A stretch of 64,000 bases of DNA from a virus. The notes beneath the pieces are model-generated. The model had not been told where the DNA came from. It ran no database searches and worked only from the letters and a program-made list of their open reading frames with translations. The stretch spans positions 1-64,000 of the IMG/VR virus record IMGVR_UViG_3300035180_002210; one strand, written 5' to 3'. The first letter of the stretch is position 1. Every line of letters begins with the position of its first letter. Below are positions 40,467 to 49,158 of this stretch, one piece after another. The position numbers and the translations under genes are program-made.

Positions 40467-41879
40467 ATGGATCAGGATATCCTTTCCTTCGGGCCCAGCA
40501 GCAATCCGGAAATTGCCGCTTTACAGAAAGCCCTGACGGTCGGTTACGACCACGCAATAACCGATCAGACCGGTTTTGGAGCTACCAGGCTCCAATCCAT
40601 CCAAAATACCCTTGTATGGGCGATTGAGGATGAAACCCAGTCGAGATTCTGGATCTCGCTGCGGAAAACAAAAGCGAAATCCTTAATTGAGGAATACGCC
40701 AAATTGAATTACATCGGCGATGCTTCGTTCTACGCTGAGGGTGGAATACCCGAAGAGTACAATGAAGATCTGTCAAGAGACTTCGAGCCCGTCAAATTTG
40801 TTGGCGCGGTTGGAACAGTCCCTTTGACTATCGACGTTGTTGATTCAATCACCGATAACGAATTATTGGTGATGAAAGCAAAAGCCACGGCTATTGTAAG
40901 AACCTGCAATCTGAAAACCATCTTCGGCAATTCAAACAACATTCCTTTGGAATGGAACGGGCTGGTAGAGCAGTTTTACCGCAAGGTAAAGAACCCGACG
41001 CAGAACGTTATTGACTGCCGCGGACAGGTACTTGACATCAACAACATGGCCGAAGCTGCTAAGATAATCGCCTATAACTACGGCGACAGAAACAATTTGA
41101 AATTTTGGATGAGCAACGGCGCGTTTACGAACTACGCCAAAGAGCTGATCAAGAACAAAACCTATTTTGTAAACGGGCGTCAGATCAATGAAATTGTTGC
41201 CGTACCTAAAACCATTGAAATTGGTGATAACGGTAAGGGAACGATTGAAACCGATCTCCACTTCCAGTTCAGAGGCCAGACGAACATTAACGACTTATGG
41301 CCGCGCCTGAACTCAAACAAGAGTGACTTTGCAGCCACAACAGCAAAATGCCCGGCAACGCTTTCCGGCGGTACCGCAACGGCTACCGTTGTTGCTGATC
41401 CACACAGCAAGCTTGACGGCGGCGTATATGACTATTGCTTTATTCCGGTTAACCAGTATGGCGCCGGCAAAGGCTTTGAAGTCCTGAATATCTCTGTTTC
41501 CACAGGACATAACGTAACCTTCGCGCTTAGCGACAACGGATCGGCACCCGGTTATGAAGCGACCTGCTTTGAGGTTTATAGAAAAAACACTGCACAGACA
41601 AACCTTATTGACTACCGCTACATGGCAACATTCAAAGCCAGTGCACCCAATAAAGTTGATGACGGTTCAGCCATCCCGGGAACTGAAATTGCAATTTTAG
41701 CAGACTGGAACCCCGATCAGGTGTTTGACTTCCGCCAATTGCTCCCCATGGTCCGTATGGACCTGGCACGGGTGAAGGATTCAAAACAGTGGTTACAGAA
41801 ATTATACGGAACACCTTTCCTCAAAAACGCAAACAAGGTTGTTCTGTTCACGAACGTCGGCAGCACGCCTTTATCATAA
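40467..41879 (+). CDS. Major capsid protein
   Basis: The 470-residue protein lies directly after the protease/scaffold. Its N-terminus (VGYDHAITDQTGFGATRL, residues 25-42) is followed by SLIEEYAKLNYIGDASFYAEGG and PVKFVGAVGTVPLTIDVVDS. This pattern is like the capsid proteins of SPO1-type and other large contractile-tailed phages (HK97 fold). Residues about 290-395 form a Gly/Ala/Thr-rich insertion that may be an Ig-like surface domain. Cleavage near Lys21-Ala22, before VGYDHAITDQTG, would fit the protease's own copy of the motif. Confidence 0.85.
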   Translation: MDQDILSFGPSSNPEIAALQKALTVGYDHAITDQTGFGATRLQSIQNTLVWAIEDETQSRFWISLRKTKAKSLIEEYAKLNYIGDASFYAEGGIPEEYNEDLSRDFEPVKFVGAVGTVPLTIDVVDSITDNELLVMKAKATAIVRTCNLKTIFGNSNNIPLEWNGLVEQFYRKVKNPTQNVIDCRGQVLDINNMAEAAKIIAYNYGDRNNLKFWMSNGAFTNYAKELIKNKTYFVNGRQINEIVAVPKTIEIGDNGKGTIETDLHFQFRGQTNINDLWPRLNSNKSDFAATTAKCPATLSGGTATATVVADPHSKLDGGVYDYCFIPVNQYGAGKGFEVLNISVSTGHNVTFALSDNGSAPGYEATCFEVYRKNTAQTNLIDYRYMATFKASAPNKVDDGSAIPGTEIAILADWNPDQVFDFRQLLPMVRMDLARVKDSKQWLQKLYGTPFLKNANKVVLFTNVGSTPLS

Positions 41880-41901
41880 TTGCTCTACTGCTGTCCGGTT
41901 G

Positions 41902-41940
41902 GTTGCGGAGTCCTCTGAAAATAGGCTCCGCAGCTTTTAA
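41902..41940 (+). terminator. Intrinsic terminator after the capsid gene
   Basis: GTTGCGGAG (41902-41910) pairs with CTCCGCAGC (41926-41934, one G-U), with a further CCT/AGG pair inside, followed by TTTTAA. It lies 22 bases after the capsid stop and probably gives the capsid gene its own transcript end. Confidence 0.7.
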
Positions 41941-42080
41941 TTAGTCATTTACACCGTTTTACCGGTTCTATGTAGCAGGGCAGGCCGGAAACCGGCGCGA
42001 TACGAAGCTTGAACTGACGGTTTACACCTGGAAGCGAAAGTACAGATAATTCACTCAGCCTATGACGGGCAAAATTTACC

Positions 42081-42110
42081 CCTTCCCCTTTCTTCGCGGA
42101 GAGGGGAAGG
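42081..42110. repeat. Intergenic palindrome (REP-like)
   Basis: CCTTCCCC (42081-42088) pairs with GGGGAAGG (42103-42110) and the stem continues inward, giving about 12 pairs in all. Another small palindrome (GCCGG-aaa-CCGGC) lies near 41992. The gap 41880-42143 holds no convincing gene, only the terminator and these palindromes. C/G-run palindromes of this form are common intergenic repeats in some FCB-group genomes. Confidence 0.5.
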
Positions 42111-42143
42111 CCAATATTTAATTTAATTAATCAGGAAGCAGTT

Positions 42144-42446
42144 ATGATAGTTAAAAACCCGGCCCTTGCAAACAAAACACTGATTGTTCACGAAGAAGTG
42201 CATCCGTCGAACAAAATTACTCTCGATCATGAAGGTAAAGTAGAATTAACCCATGATCAGGCAACAGCCCTTTTAACCGTGCCGGGATTTACCGAGCATG
42301 TAGAGGAAAAGGAGCAGGAACAGAAGGTTCCCCAGGAACCCAAAACACCGGCAGAAGCGAAAGCGGCTGCAGCAGCAAAAGGCGGCAAAAAAGGGAAGGC
42401 GACAGACGAACCAAAAACACCGGCAGAAGAAACCGTACAAGAGTAA
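42144..42446 (+). CDS. Small head-associated protein
   Basis: The 100-residue protein has a folded-looking N-terminal half (LIVHEEVHPSNKITLDHEGKV) and a Glu/Lys/Ala/Pro-rich disordered tail. Its position after the capsid gene suggests a decoration or head-completion protein. The next >40 bases contain no gene. Confidence 0.55.
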   Translation: MIVKNPALANKTLIVHEEVHPSNKITLDHEGKVELTHDQATALLTVPGFTEHVEEKEQEQKVPQEPKTPAEAKAAAAAKGGKKGKATDEPKTPAEETVQE

Positions 42447-42488
42447 ACAGCCCTATGTTTCAATAACCCAGCTAAACTATGCAGAGCC

Positions 42489-43655
42489 ATGATAAAAAAA
42501 CTTTTATGCGGATCCGCGCAAACACTTTTGCTCGATTGGACCAATGTTGTAAACCTTACTAACTTCCTCACTACCGACGAAGGCGCAATACCTATTACCG
42601 TTGACGGAGAGGAAATGTTAGTTTCGCCTTTGGTTGCCAAATGGGAGATATATTTCAATCTCTTTGACGAGGACGGGCAGGCAGTAACCGATGCAGCGGG
42701 GAATCCGATCAAGGCGATCAAGTTTGACTTTGACACCGACAAAAATCAATTCTCGAAATCAATTACGATAAATGAATCGACACCGAACCAGTATGTACGG
42801 TTGTATGTCTATTCATCGGACGTTGATATTGCGGACGGGGCCCAGCCGGAGGATTATAAGCTTGAAAAACTTGAAGTTGCGGCAATGGGTACTGAATTGG
42901 TACCGGTTAGTTATTTCATTGACTTCATATTGAGCCCGGAAACGAAGCTGGACCCCGCATACGCGGAGGCGGTTGCTTCATACGCGAAGAATAACCGACC
43001 GGGAATCAAATCATTTTTACGCAGCGCAGAATCGCGCCTGGAGAGCAAGACAAAGTTGTTTTTCCAGGAGCGGATTATTACCGAGCAGAGAGATTATTTT
43101 TTCGATCAGTACACAATCCACTTATGGCAGTTTGTTGTTGGCAGTCCGCCGATTAACGCCATTACCGATTATAAACTTCAATTTGCGAACCAGCAGATTG
43201 CAGATATAAACCCGAAATTATGCACTTATGACCGAATGATGGGCATTATTGAATTCCTTCCTTATCCGGCAGGCGAAAGTTTAGCGCTATACTCCATGCT
43301 TTTGACCAACATGAGCGCAATGGCCGTGACTGTATTGAACGATTCGGCATTGAGCCGGATCCCTAATATGTTCGTTTGCAGTTACCGAACCGGACTTGTT
43401 TTCCCGGGTTGTGACGAAGGCGAGAAGGAGAGCATACGGCAGGCCATTTGTAAGAAGGCGTTCAAAGCTTCCATTCCAATAATTGATCCGGGTATTCGCC
43501 AGACGTCGAGGACGGAAGGGATAGACGGGACTTCCTCTTCCCGTAATTATGGCGGGTATGATAAGCTGCTTGAGCGGATAGACAAAGAGGAAGATGAGTT
43601 CGTGTTTGACCTGATGAAAAAATACGGGAAACTTGCTGAAATGGTGGTTGTATAA
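42489..43655 (+). CDS. Head or neck structural protein
   Basis: The 388-residue protein follows the capsid genes. It contains WEIYFNLFDEDGQAV, RPGIKSFLRSAESRLESKTKLFF and NRPG-type turns, and ends in a charged helix. Similar-sized proteins at this place in contractile-tailed phages act as head-completion or portal-vertex adaptors. Specific family not recognised. Its stop overlaps the next ATG. Confidence 0.55.
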   Translation: MIKKLLCGSAQTLLLDWTNVVNLTNFLTTDEGAIPITVDGEEMLVSPLVAKWEIYFNLFDEDGQAVTDAAGNPIKAIKFDFDTDKNQFSKSITINESTPNQYVRLYVYSSDVDIADGAQPEDYKLEKLEVAAMGTELVPVSYFIDFILSPETKLDPAYAEAVASYAKNNRPGIKSFLRSAESRLESKTKLFFQERIITEQRDYFFDQYTIHLWQFVVGSPPINAITDYKLQFANQQIADINPKLCTYDRMMGIIEFLPYPAGESLALYSMLLTNMSAMAVTVLNDSALSRIPNMFVCSYRTGLVFPGCDEGEKESIRQAICKKAFKASIPIIDPGIRQTSRTEGIDGTSSSRNYGGYDKLLERIDKEEDEFVFDLMKKYGKLAEMVVV

Positions 43656-43927
43656 TGAAACTTTTTGGTAAAAGCATCGGCCAGGAACACGAAGCGCAGC
43701 CGGAAGTAAAAAGGCTGGCTGAAAAGGAAGAAGTAACCAGGACGGCTAAACCGCACTTATACAGGCGGAAAAGCGAGATAGAGCGGTTGACCGAGAAAGA
43801 AAAGAAAATGGCTGCCAAAGAAGGCAATGAGCATTCAGGTACGTTCGCGAAATTCAAAGCGGGTAAGATCAAAACGCAGCAGGACCTTTTGAAGAAAGAA
43901 AAAGCCGGTCAGGAGCCGGTCCAATGA
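43655..43927 (+). CDS. Small highly charged protein
   Basis: The 90-residue protein is almost entirely Lys, Glu, Ala and Gln (SEIERLTEKEKKMAAKEGNE). It starts MKLFGKSIGQE, with a LFGKS motif also seen in polyvalent protein 3. It overlaps the upstream gene by one base. It may be packaged with the head or act in assembly. Confidence 0.55.
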   Translation: MKLFGKSIGQEHEAQPEVKRLAEKEEVTRTAKPHLYRRKSEIERLTEKEKKMAAKEGNEHSGTFAKFKAGKIKTQQDLLKKEKAGQEPVQ

Positions 43928-43949
43928 AATTATAATTAACAGGATCGTT

Positions 43950-44039
43950 ATGAAAAAAATATTTCTTATTCTCGTTTTATTGGATCTTCCTGCTTTCGGG
44001 CAGATATTTACCTATCTGAAGGCCAAAGAGAGTTTATAA
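43950..44039 (+). CDS. 29-residue signal-peptide-like product
   Basis: ATG 43950 (after AGGAT) opens a frame consisting of a signal peptide (MKKIFLILVLLDLPAFG-Q) plus 11 residues, ending TAA 44039. It is either a tiny exported peptide or the start of a deleted exported gene. It sits just before the lysis genes. Confidence 0.4.
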   Translation: MKKIFLILVLLDLPAFGQIFTYLKAKESL

Positions 44040-44064
44040 TAATTTAATAACGAAGTGAGAGAAC

Positions 44065-44124
44065 ATGACAGCACCGGCTTATAAATTGAATATTTCGTCA
44101 CGGTTACTAAAATGCAAGAAATAA
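44065..44124 (+). CDS. Tiny ORF overlapping the lysis gene
   Basis: ATG 44065 with GAGAG upstream codes for 19 residues (MTAPAYKLNISSRLLKCKK) and ends 13 bases inside the next gene. It may be a translational leader. Support is weak. Confidence 0.25.
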   Translation: MTAPAYKLNISSRLLKCKK

Positions 44125-44516
44125 TATTTGATATGGAACATTATGCTACGTCAATAATTGGCGGACTTGTCGGCGTTATCACCGTAATTATAGGCTTTGT
44201 GAGCCGTGACTTTAACGAACGACTAAAATTAGTTGATAAACGGTCGCAGGAAATTGAGACTAACTATCTTTCAAGGTTCGCTGATATAAAAGACCGTATT
44301 TCCGAAACTACACTGTCCCTAAGCACGGAAATATACGAAACAAAACACGAAATATTAAACGCTATGATGAAATTTACTGAGGCAAGTGCTAAAGTCCAGG
44401 AAGTTAACAGAGATAGGTATGCTGACAAAGCACAAGTGGATAAAGACCTGCAAGGCTTAAACGAGCGTATTCACGAGAATAAAACAGACATTCAAAAATT
44501 ATCAGAAAGGCTATAA
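44112..44516 (+). CDS. Membrane-anchored coiled-coil protein, lysis cassette
   Basis: The 134-residue protein has an N-terminal membrane helix (about 12-30, ATSIIGGLVGVITVIIGFV) and a long coiled coil (ERLKLVDKRSQEIETNYLSRF to the end). It directly precedes the holin and endolysin. It may be a lysis accessory (pinholin-like or spanin-like). Confidence 0.6.
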   Translation: MQEIIFDMEHYATSIIGGLVGVITVIIGFVSRDFNERLKLVDKRSQEIETNYLSRFADIKDRISETTLSLSTEIYETKHEILNAMMKFTEASAKVQEVNRDRYADKAQVDKDLQGLNERIHENKTDIQKLSERL

Positions 44517-44517
44517 G

Positions 44518-44769
44518 ATGAACGCAAAAGTAAAAGACCTGTATATGTATGTTTTGGGCGCAATTGTAGTGCTTGGAGCATTTATTATCGTAGGTATGAT
44601 GATTTACCATGAAGTGCCCGCGGGCTCAAAAGACACGATTAATATTGCAATCGGAATTCTTCTCGGCCTGGCAGGTGCCGTTGTTCAATACTTTTATGGC
44701 AGTTCCAAAAGCAGTAGTGACAAAAACGATTTGCTGGCTGGTAAAGTACCTGAAGAAAAGACTGAATAA
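44518..44769 (+). CDS. Holin
   Basis: The 83-residue protein has two membrane segments (about 10-28, MYVLGAIVVLGAFIIVGMM, and 41-60, NIAIGILLGLAGAVVQYFYG) and a charged, Lys-rich C-terminus. It sits one base after the coiled-coil gene, and its stop overlaps the endolysin ATG. Size, topology and place fit a class II holin that releases the GH19 endolysin. Confidence 0.75.
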   Translation: MNAKVKDLYMYVLGAIVVLGAFIIVGMMIYHEVPAGSKDTINIAIGILLGLAGAVVQYFYGSSKSSSDKNDLLAGKVPEEKTE

Positions 44770-45335
44770 TGACGATCTATGAACTGAAACAGATTGCGCC
44801 AAACGCTCACTCTCCGGAAGTATTTCTACCTATTCTCGAAGCATCGTTTGATAAGTATGGAATAAATACTCCGGAACGTCAGGCTTGTTTTATTGCTCAG
44901 GTACTTCACGAATCAGGCGAGTTCCGGTACACCAAAGAAATTGCATCCGGTAAAGAGTATGAAGGGCGTACAGATTTAGGGAACACGGTTGCCGGTGACG
45001 GTGTCCGGTATAAAGGCCGTGGCGCAATACAGGTAACAGGAAGAGCAAATTATTATGCGTGTTCCATGTATTTGTTTGGTGATGACAGGTTGGTGCAACA
45101 TCCGGAATTACTTGAACAGCCTGAGTACGCAATCGCTTCCGCTTGTTGGTTCTGGAACTCTCGTAAACTATCTGACATTGCAGATGTTCCCGAAGGATGG
45201 ACACACACTTGGAAGGGTAACGTTTACGATCACTTCCAATGGATCACAATTCGCATAAATGGCGGACTTAACGGTTATAGCCGGAGATTACAGTATTATA
45301 CCAAAGCGAAGGCGGTATTAAAAAATGCTGCGTAA
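44769..45335 (+). CDS. GH19-family endolysin
   Basis: The 188-residue enzyme has the GH19 pattern: catalytic Glu48 in LHESGEF, followed by EGRTDLGNTVAGDGVRYKGR, then GAIQVTGRANY, and TIRINGG near the end. Phage enzymes of this family cut peptidoglycan glycan strands. No signal peptide is present, so export needs the holin encoded just upstream. Confidence 0.9.
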   Translation: MTIYELKQIAPNAHSPEVFLPILEASFDKYGINTPERQACFIAQVLHESGEFRYTKEIASGKEYEGRTDLGNTVAGDGVRYKGRGAIQVTGRANYYACSMYLFGDDRLVQHPELLEQPEYAIASACWFWNSRKLSDIADVPEGWTHTWKGNVYDHFQWITIRINGGLNGYSRRLQYYTKAKAVLKNAA

Positions 45336-45352
45336 CATAATTTACATTTAAC

Positions 45353-46036
45353 ATGCCACTACGCATAACGGATCCCAATTTTACCGATATTATGACCATC
45401 TACGGGTTGGACGCATGGTATTATCATGCGCGGCTTTGCAGTTGTGTAGGCGCTAATAACGGAGTTCCGGATTCAAGTGATGATTGTGAAATGGGATTCA
45501 GGTACAGCGCACCGGAGAAGGTCCGCCTGCAGAGAACGCAGACTACCAAGAAAACGCTTAACACCCCATCCGGAGTAATACCGGACGGGGCCATCACCCT
45601 GACAGTTCCTAAATACTGGAAGAAGAAATTACAGAATGCCTGGGTGACTGCTGCTCATGGTGACGTTTATTCATTGATTGGTAAATCACAGGTAGCAAGG
45701 GATATTTTGAAACGCGGGGTACGCGACCGGATATTCGCGTTTGATATACAGAAAATCCTATCGGTAGCGATAAAAGATACGTTTTATATACAAGGGACTG
45801 ATTTTACCCTGCAAGACCGGACAATAGTCTGGGCGGAGGATAAGGGCCCGGAGGACGGAGCCTTTTATTCGGTTGAGTTTTTATGCAACCAGCAGTACCG
45901 GCAATATGACACGGACGCCTTCGACCGCGGTGGTGACGGCGATGATTTGCCAAAGAGAATTAATGCAGTGATCCGGCAGTACGTAAATCCGGATGATAAC
46001 CCGCTTGACGCGGTAGACACCAAGGAGAATATCTAA
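45353..46036 (+). CDS. Neck/tail structural protein
   Basis: The 227-residue protein has a Cys-rich stretch near the start (CSCVGANNGVPDSSDDCEMG), possibly metal-binding. The rest is beta-rich (GAITLTVPKYWKKKLQNAW; FYIQGTDFTLQDRTIVW). It overlaps polyvalent protein 3 by one base. It is probably a head-tail joining protein. Family not recognised. Confidence 0.5.
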   Translation: MPLRITDPNFTDIMTIYGLDAWYYHARLCSCVGANNGVPDSSDDCEMGFRYSAPEKVRLQRTQTTKKTLNTPSGVIPDGAITLTVPKYWKKKLQNAWVTAAHGDVYSLIGKSQVARDILKRGVRDRIFAFDIQKILSVAIKDTFYIQGTDFTLQDRTIVWAEDKGPEDGAFYSVEFLCNQQYRQYDTDAFDRGGDGDDLPKRINAVIRQYVNPDDNPLDAVDTKENI

Positions 46037-49000
46037 TGCAACTATTCAGTAAGGCTATCCAGAACCAGTTTAAGCAGCTCGATCTATTTCACCAGCAAAC
46101 GTCGTTATTCGATCCGCAGCCAGGGCAGGAGAAGGAATTTGCTGAAGGTGACCGGCGGAAGCTTCAAATGGCGAAGAATGGGAAGTTACGTTGGATGAAC
46201 GCGGACGCCGATTCAATGGCCGCAGACCTGAATAAGAAATTTACGGACTACGTAGGCGCGCTGGATGAAACGGAGTTTTGCCTTACAGCCAGACAGTACC
46301 GGGCATATAAAGGGCTGGAGTTTTCCGGCGGGACAACCAAGATACAGAGCCCGGCAGACGCAGCGTATTTGTTTAAGCAGCTCAGGGAAGAAGCAATTGA
46401 ACATGCTTTTGCGGTACATGTGAATAAGGATGGGGATGCGGTAGTACAGCATTTAGGGACAGGGAAGTTTGATGAATCGGTTGTTGACAGGCAAGCACTT
46501 ATATCAATGGCAAAAGACTTCGAATCGAAGGAAATCTATTTTGTTCATAATCACCCCAGCGGGAATTTACAACCGAGCCGTGATGACGCCTATGTATTGG
46601 GGCTGATGCAGAGCGAATTTTCGGGCACCGATACCACGCTGAAGGGTATTATTGTTGATACTTTAGAGAATAAGTTCACTGAGTTCAATCCTCAACAAGG
46701 CTTTACAACAGATTTGATAGCGGAGGCCCCAGAGCAGGAAAGGAGTTATCCCGTACTTGCTTTTTCAAAACAATATTTCTACGCCGATATCTCAATTAAT
46801 AAAAAAATACTCCACCCCGATGATGTAGCGGGGTATATCCAGGCAAGCAGGTTCAGCAGCGGAGAGGTGTACCAATTATTGACGCTGAATATTGCGAATA
46901 AGGTTATTGGGCGCTTTAATCTAACCAAAATGAAATATAGCTATGACCAGGCGAGCCTTGACGAAATAGCCTGGTTAACACTTCATTCCGGAGGCAGTGG
47001 CTGCATATTAATGAGCGGTGAAGAACGACTGCCGGGTGAAGCGCTAAGAGATAAATTAAAGCATTATAGCGTAAATTTACTCGATTATATACGCATATCG
47101 CCAGAAAAAAGAAAATTCACGAGCATGGAGGCAAACGGCTTCTCTTATGATATACCGGCAGGGAATGACAGCCCGACCGGGCAGGATTATTCGAATGCGG
47201 CGGAGCCAGCTACATCCTATAATACCACCAGGAAGGGATATGCTAAATTTGATGCAAACACGGCCAGCCCAGAGGAGCTAAGAAAAATCCCAGTTGAGGA
47301 CCTTACGTTCAGCGATAAGAAAAAGCTTTATCCCCGATTAATAGAAGCATACAAAAAAGCTAAAGAAGAGCTTAGTGCCTTATGGAAAAATCAGGGGAAA
47401 GGCGGCGAATGGTTTATCCCGGAAGCAGCAACATTTTTGCCGGCAAAATTTTTCCATTATCCGGTGAGCAAAGCGGAGAATAAGGAATTGTATGATAAAA
47501 TTCAGGCTGCCAAGGGGAGATATGAGGCTTTGAAGTCTGTTTATGATAAAATATATGACAATTTACTTGTTGAGATTGACGATAAAGGGAAAATTTCTGT
47601 TAATTGTGATAACGAGTTTGATTGCGGCAGTTACGAAAAGGGTGTTGCCTTTTTGCAAAAGCTCGAACCATCACTGTATGAAGCTTTTATGAAGGATAAG
47701 AGCAGACCATCCACGGGACTATTCGGGAAAAGTGTAGTTATATTCGGGAAATCGTTAAAACCTACGATGCCATCTGTTAGTAAAGCACCGGCCACCCAAC
47801 CGGGACAGGAGAAGCCCGGCCACAAATATGTGAAGCGTGAACGGGATCAGAAACACCCCGGGAAATACATTTATTATTATAAAATGCCGAACGGGCAGAT
47901 TGAGGCGAGCAATGACGCCAACGGCCCGGATAAATCACCGGCGGCACCGGATAATGCAGTACCAGGCAATACCGCGCATGATACACAGGCAGAAAACTTT
48001 ACTCAGGACCAAGGCGACGGCCAGCAGCAAACACAGAACAATGATCAGCAGCAGGGAGCGGCGCAGGATCCGGCAGCAGCAGCGGAAGCAAAGAAGAATG
48101 CCGATGATCCGGACTATGTTGACTACGCCAGAATCAAAAAGGTTTATGGCCTACGCCAGCCGGAGATTCAGGTAATTGAAAACCTTGCAACAGACTACAT
48201 GCGAAAGGCGAAATTCCAGAAAGGAAGATTCCTTGAGGATGTTGATGCTATTTGTGAGGAAGGCGGGATAAAAGGAGTTTTGCCGAGCATTCGCTTTGGT
48301 GAGTTCGCCGTAAAGGGCAAAGGGAGTATTTTTGACAAAGCGCTGAGGAATATTGCCAAGGGAAGGCCGGAAAAGAACTATGAGTTTTCGGATATCCTAC
48401 GGACAACGATTGTGATTAACAGCCCGAAGCAGGCAAAGAAGCTGAGAAGTTTGCTGGAAAAGAAAGGGTATGAATTTTTAGAAGATGAAAATTTGTACGA
48501 TAGTACCACACCCGGATATAAACATATTGCCTGGAAGGTCAGGCGGGGCAAGGACGATCCGTTGGTGAAAGAAATTCTACTAATGCGGCCTAACATGCTG
48601 GAAGCAAAATTCGGGCTGGGACACGGGCTTTATGACGTTGAGAAGCATATTATTAAACTTATGCCGAAGATTGAAAGGCACAAAGACCTTGCAGGGTTTC
48701 TAACCGGGGTGAAAGAAATTTTAGGTTCGCACATGAGCCAGTTTTATGAAGACGCATATTACCGGGATTTAGAGGAAGAGGGCGGAGCTGCGCTTGATGA
48801 TCATGCCGGTTCAACTGTGAAAGAACCATCTTCGCGTTCTTCATATTCGACAGAGACGGACCCGAGTGAAACGAACGCTACAAGCAATTCTTCGAGTTTG
48901 CCTTCTGCGGCTAAAGACTTATCGAGCAGCACAATGACATCACTGATGGGCTTTTTGAATGACATGTGGCAGCCGATTTCAGCTAATTTATCTACTTCTT

Positions 49001-49158
49001 CAGGAGTGAGTCCGAGGCGCTCTGCCAAGGCAGCAAAGATAGATTCTATTTTCTCTTTCATCGTTGAACCATTGGGTAAGTTGCATAAAAAATACAGTCA
49101 GAATATAATCAATAAGAGTACCAGATTCAAGCGGTTCTTTAGTACCAAGGTGAAATAA
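46036..49158 (+). CDS. Polyvalent protein 3: RadC-like JAB domains and RelA/SpoT-like synthetase domain
   Basis: The 1040-residue protein begins with two clamp-like motifs, QLDLF (14-18) and QTSLF (21-25). A RadC-type JAB metallopeptidase domain follows (about 100-220) with HNHPSG (171-176) and PSRDD (Asp183). A second, degenerate JAB-like domain is at about 250-360 (ends VNLLDYIRIS). Lys-Ser motifs (about 563-575) and HKYVKRE...YYYKMPNG (from 596) come next, then a Gln-rich linker. A RelA/SpoT-like nucleotidyltransferase domain is at about 700-880: VKGKGSIFDKALR, SDILR (Asp786, Arg789), PGYKHI (Tyr828), KEILLM (Glu846). The last 100 residues are Ser-rich and overlie an antisense frame. Confidence 0.78.
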   Translation: MQLFSKAIQNQFKQLDLFHQQTSLFDPQPGQEKEFAEGDRRKLQMAKNGKLRWMNADADSMAADLNKKFTDYVGALDETEFCLTARQYRAYKGLEFSGGTTKIQSPADAAYLFKQLREEAIEHAFAVHVNKDGDAVVQHLGTGKFDESVVDRQALISMAKDFESKEIYFVHNHPSGNLQPSRDDAYVLGLMQSEFSGTDTTLKGIIVDTLENKFTEFNPQQGFTTDLIAEAPEQERSYPVLAFSKQYFYADISINKKILHPDDVAGYIQASRFSSGEVYQLLTLNIANKVIGRFNLTKMKYSYDQASLDEIAWLTLHSGGSGCILMSGEERLPGEALRDKLKHYSVNLLDYIRISPEKRKFTSMEANGFSYDIPAGNDSPTGQDYSNAAEPATSYNTTRKGYAKFDANTASPEELRKIPVEDLTFSDKKKLYPRLIEAYKKAKEELSALWKNQGKGGEWFIPEAATFLPAKFFHYPVSKAENKELYDKIQAAKGRYEALKSVYDKIYDNLLVEIDDKGKISVNCDNEFDCGSYEKGVAFLQKLEPSLYEAFMKDKSRPSTGLFGKSVVIFGKSLKPTMPSVSKAPATQPGQEKPGHKYVKRERDQKHPGKYIYYYKMPNGQIEASNDANGPDKSPAAPDNAVPGNTAHDTQAENFTQDQGDGQQQTQNNDQQQGAAQDPAAAAEAKKNADDPDYVDYARIKKVYGLRQPEIQVIENLATDYMRKAKFQKGRFLEDVDAICEEGGIKGVLPSIRFGEFAVKGKGSIFDKALRNIAKGRPEKNYEFSDILRTTIVINSPKQAKKLRSLLEKKGYEFLEDENLYDSTTPGYKHIAWKVRRGKDDPLVKEILLMRPNMLEAKFGLGHGLYDVEKHIIKLMPKIERHKDLAGFLTGVKEILGSHMSQFYEDAYYRDLEEEGGAALDDHAGSTVKEPSSRSSYSTETDPSETNATSNSSSLPSAAKDLSSSTMTSLMGFLNDMWQPISANLSTSSGVSPRRSAKAAKIDSIFSFIVEPLGKLHKKYSQNIINKSTRFKRFFSTKVK
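48801..49061 (-). CDS. Antisense small protein inside polyvalent gene 3
   Basis: The 86-residue minus-strand frame reads like a genuine protein (MKEKIESIFAALAERLGLTP, then EEVDKLAEIG, ending SVEYEEREDGSFTVEPA). It is acidic, helical, with normal codons and no simple repeats. The plus-strand frame over the same bases is abnormally Ser/Thr-rich, as expected if it is the passive one. No strong ribosome-binding site precedes ATG 49061. It could be an antisense moron, perhaps controlling the toxin-like domain encoded opposite. It could also be a chance frame. Confidence 0.45.
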   Translation of the reverse strand: MKEKIESIFAALAERLGLTPEEVDKLAEIGCHMSFKKPISDVIVLLDKSLAAEGKLEELLVAFVSLGSVSVEYEEREDGSFTVEPA

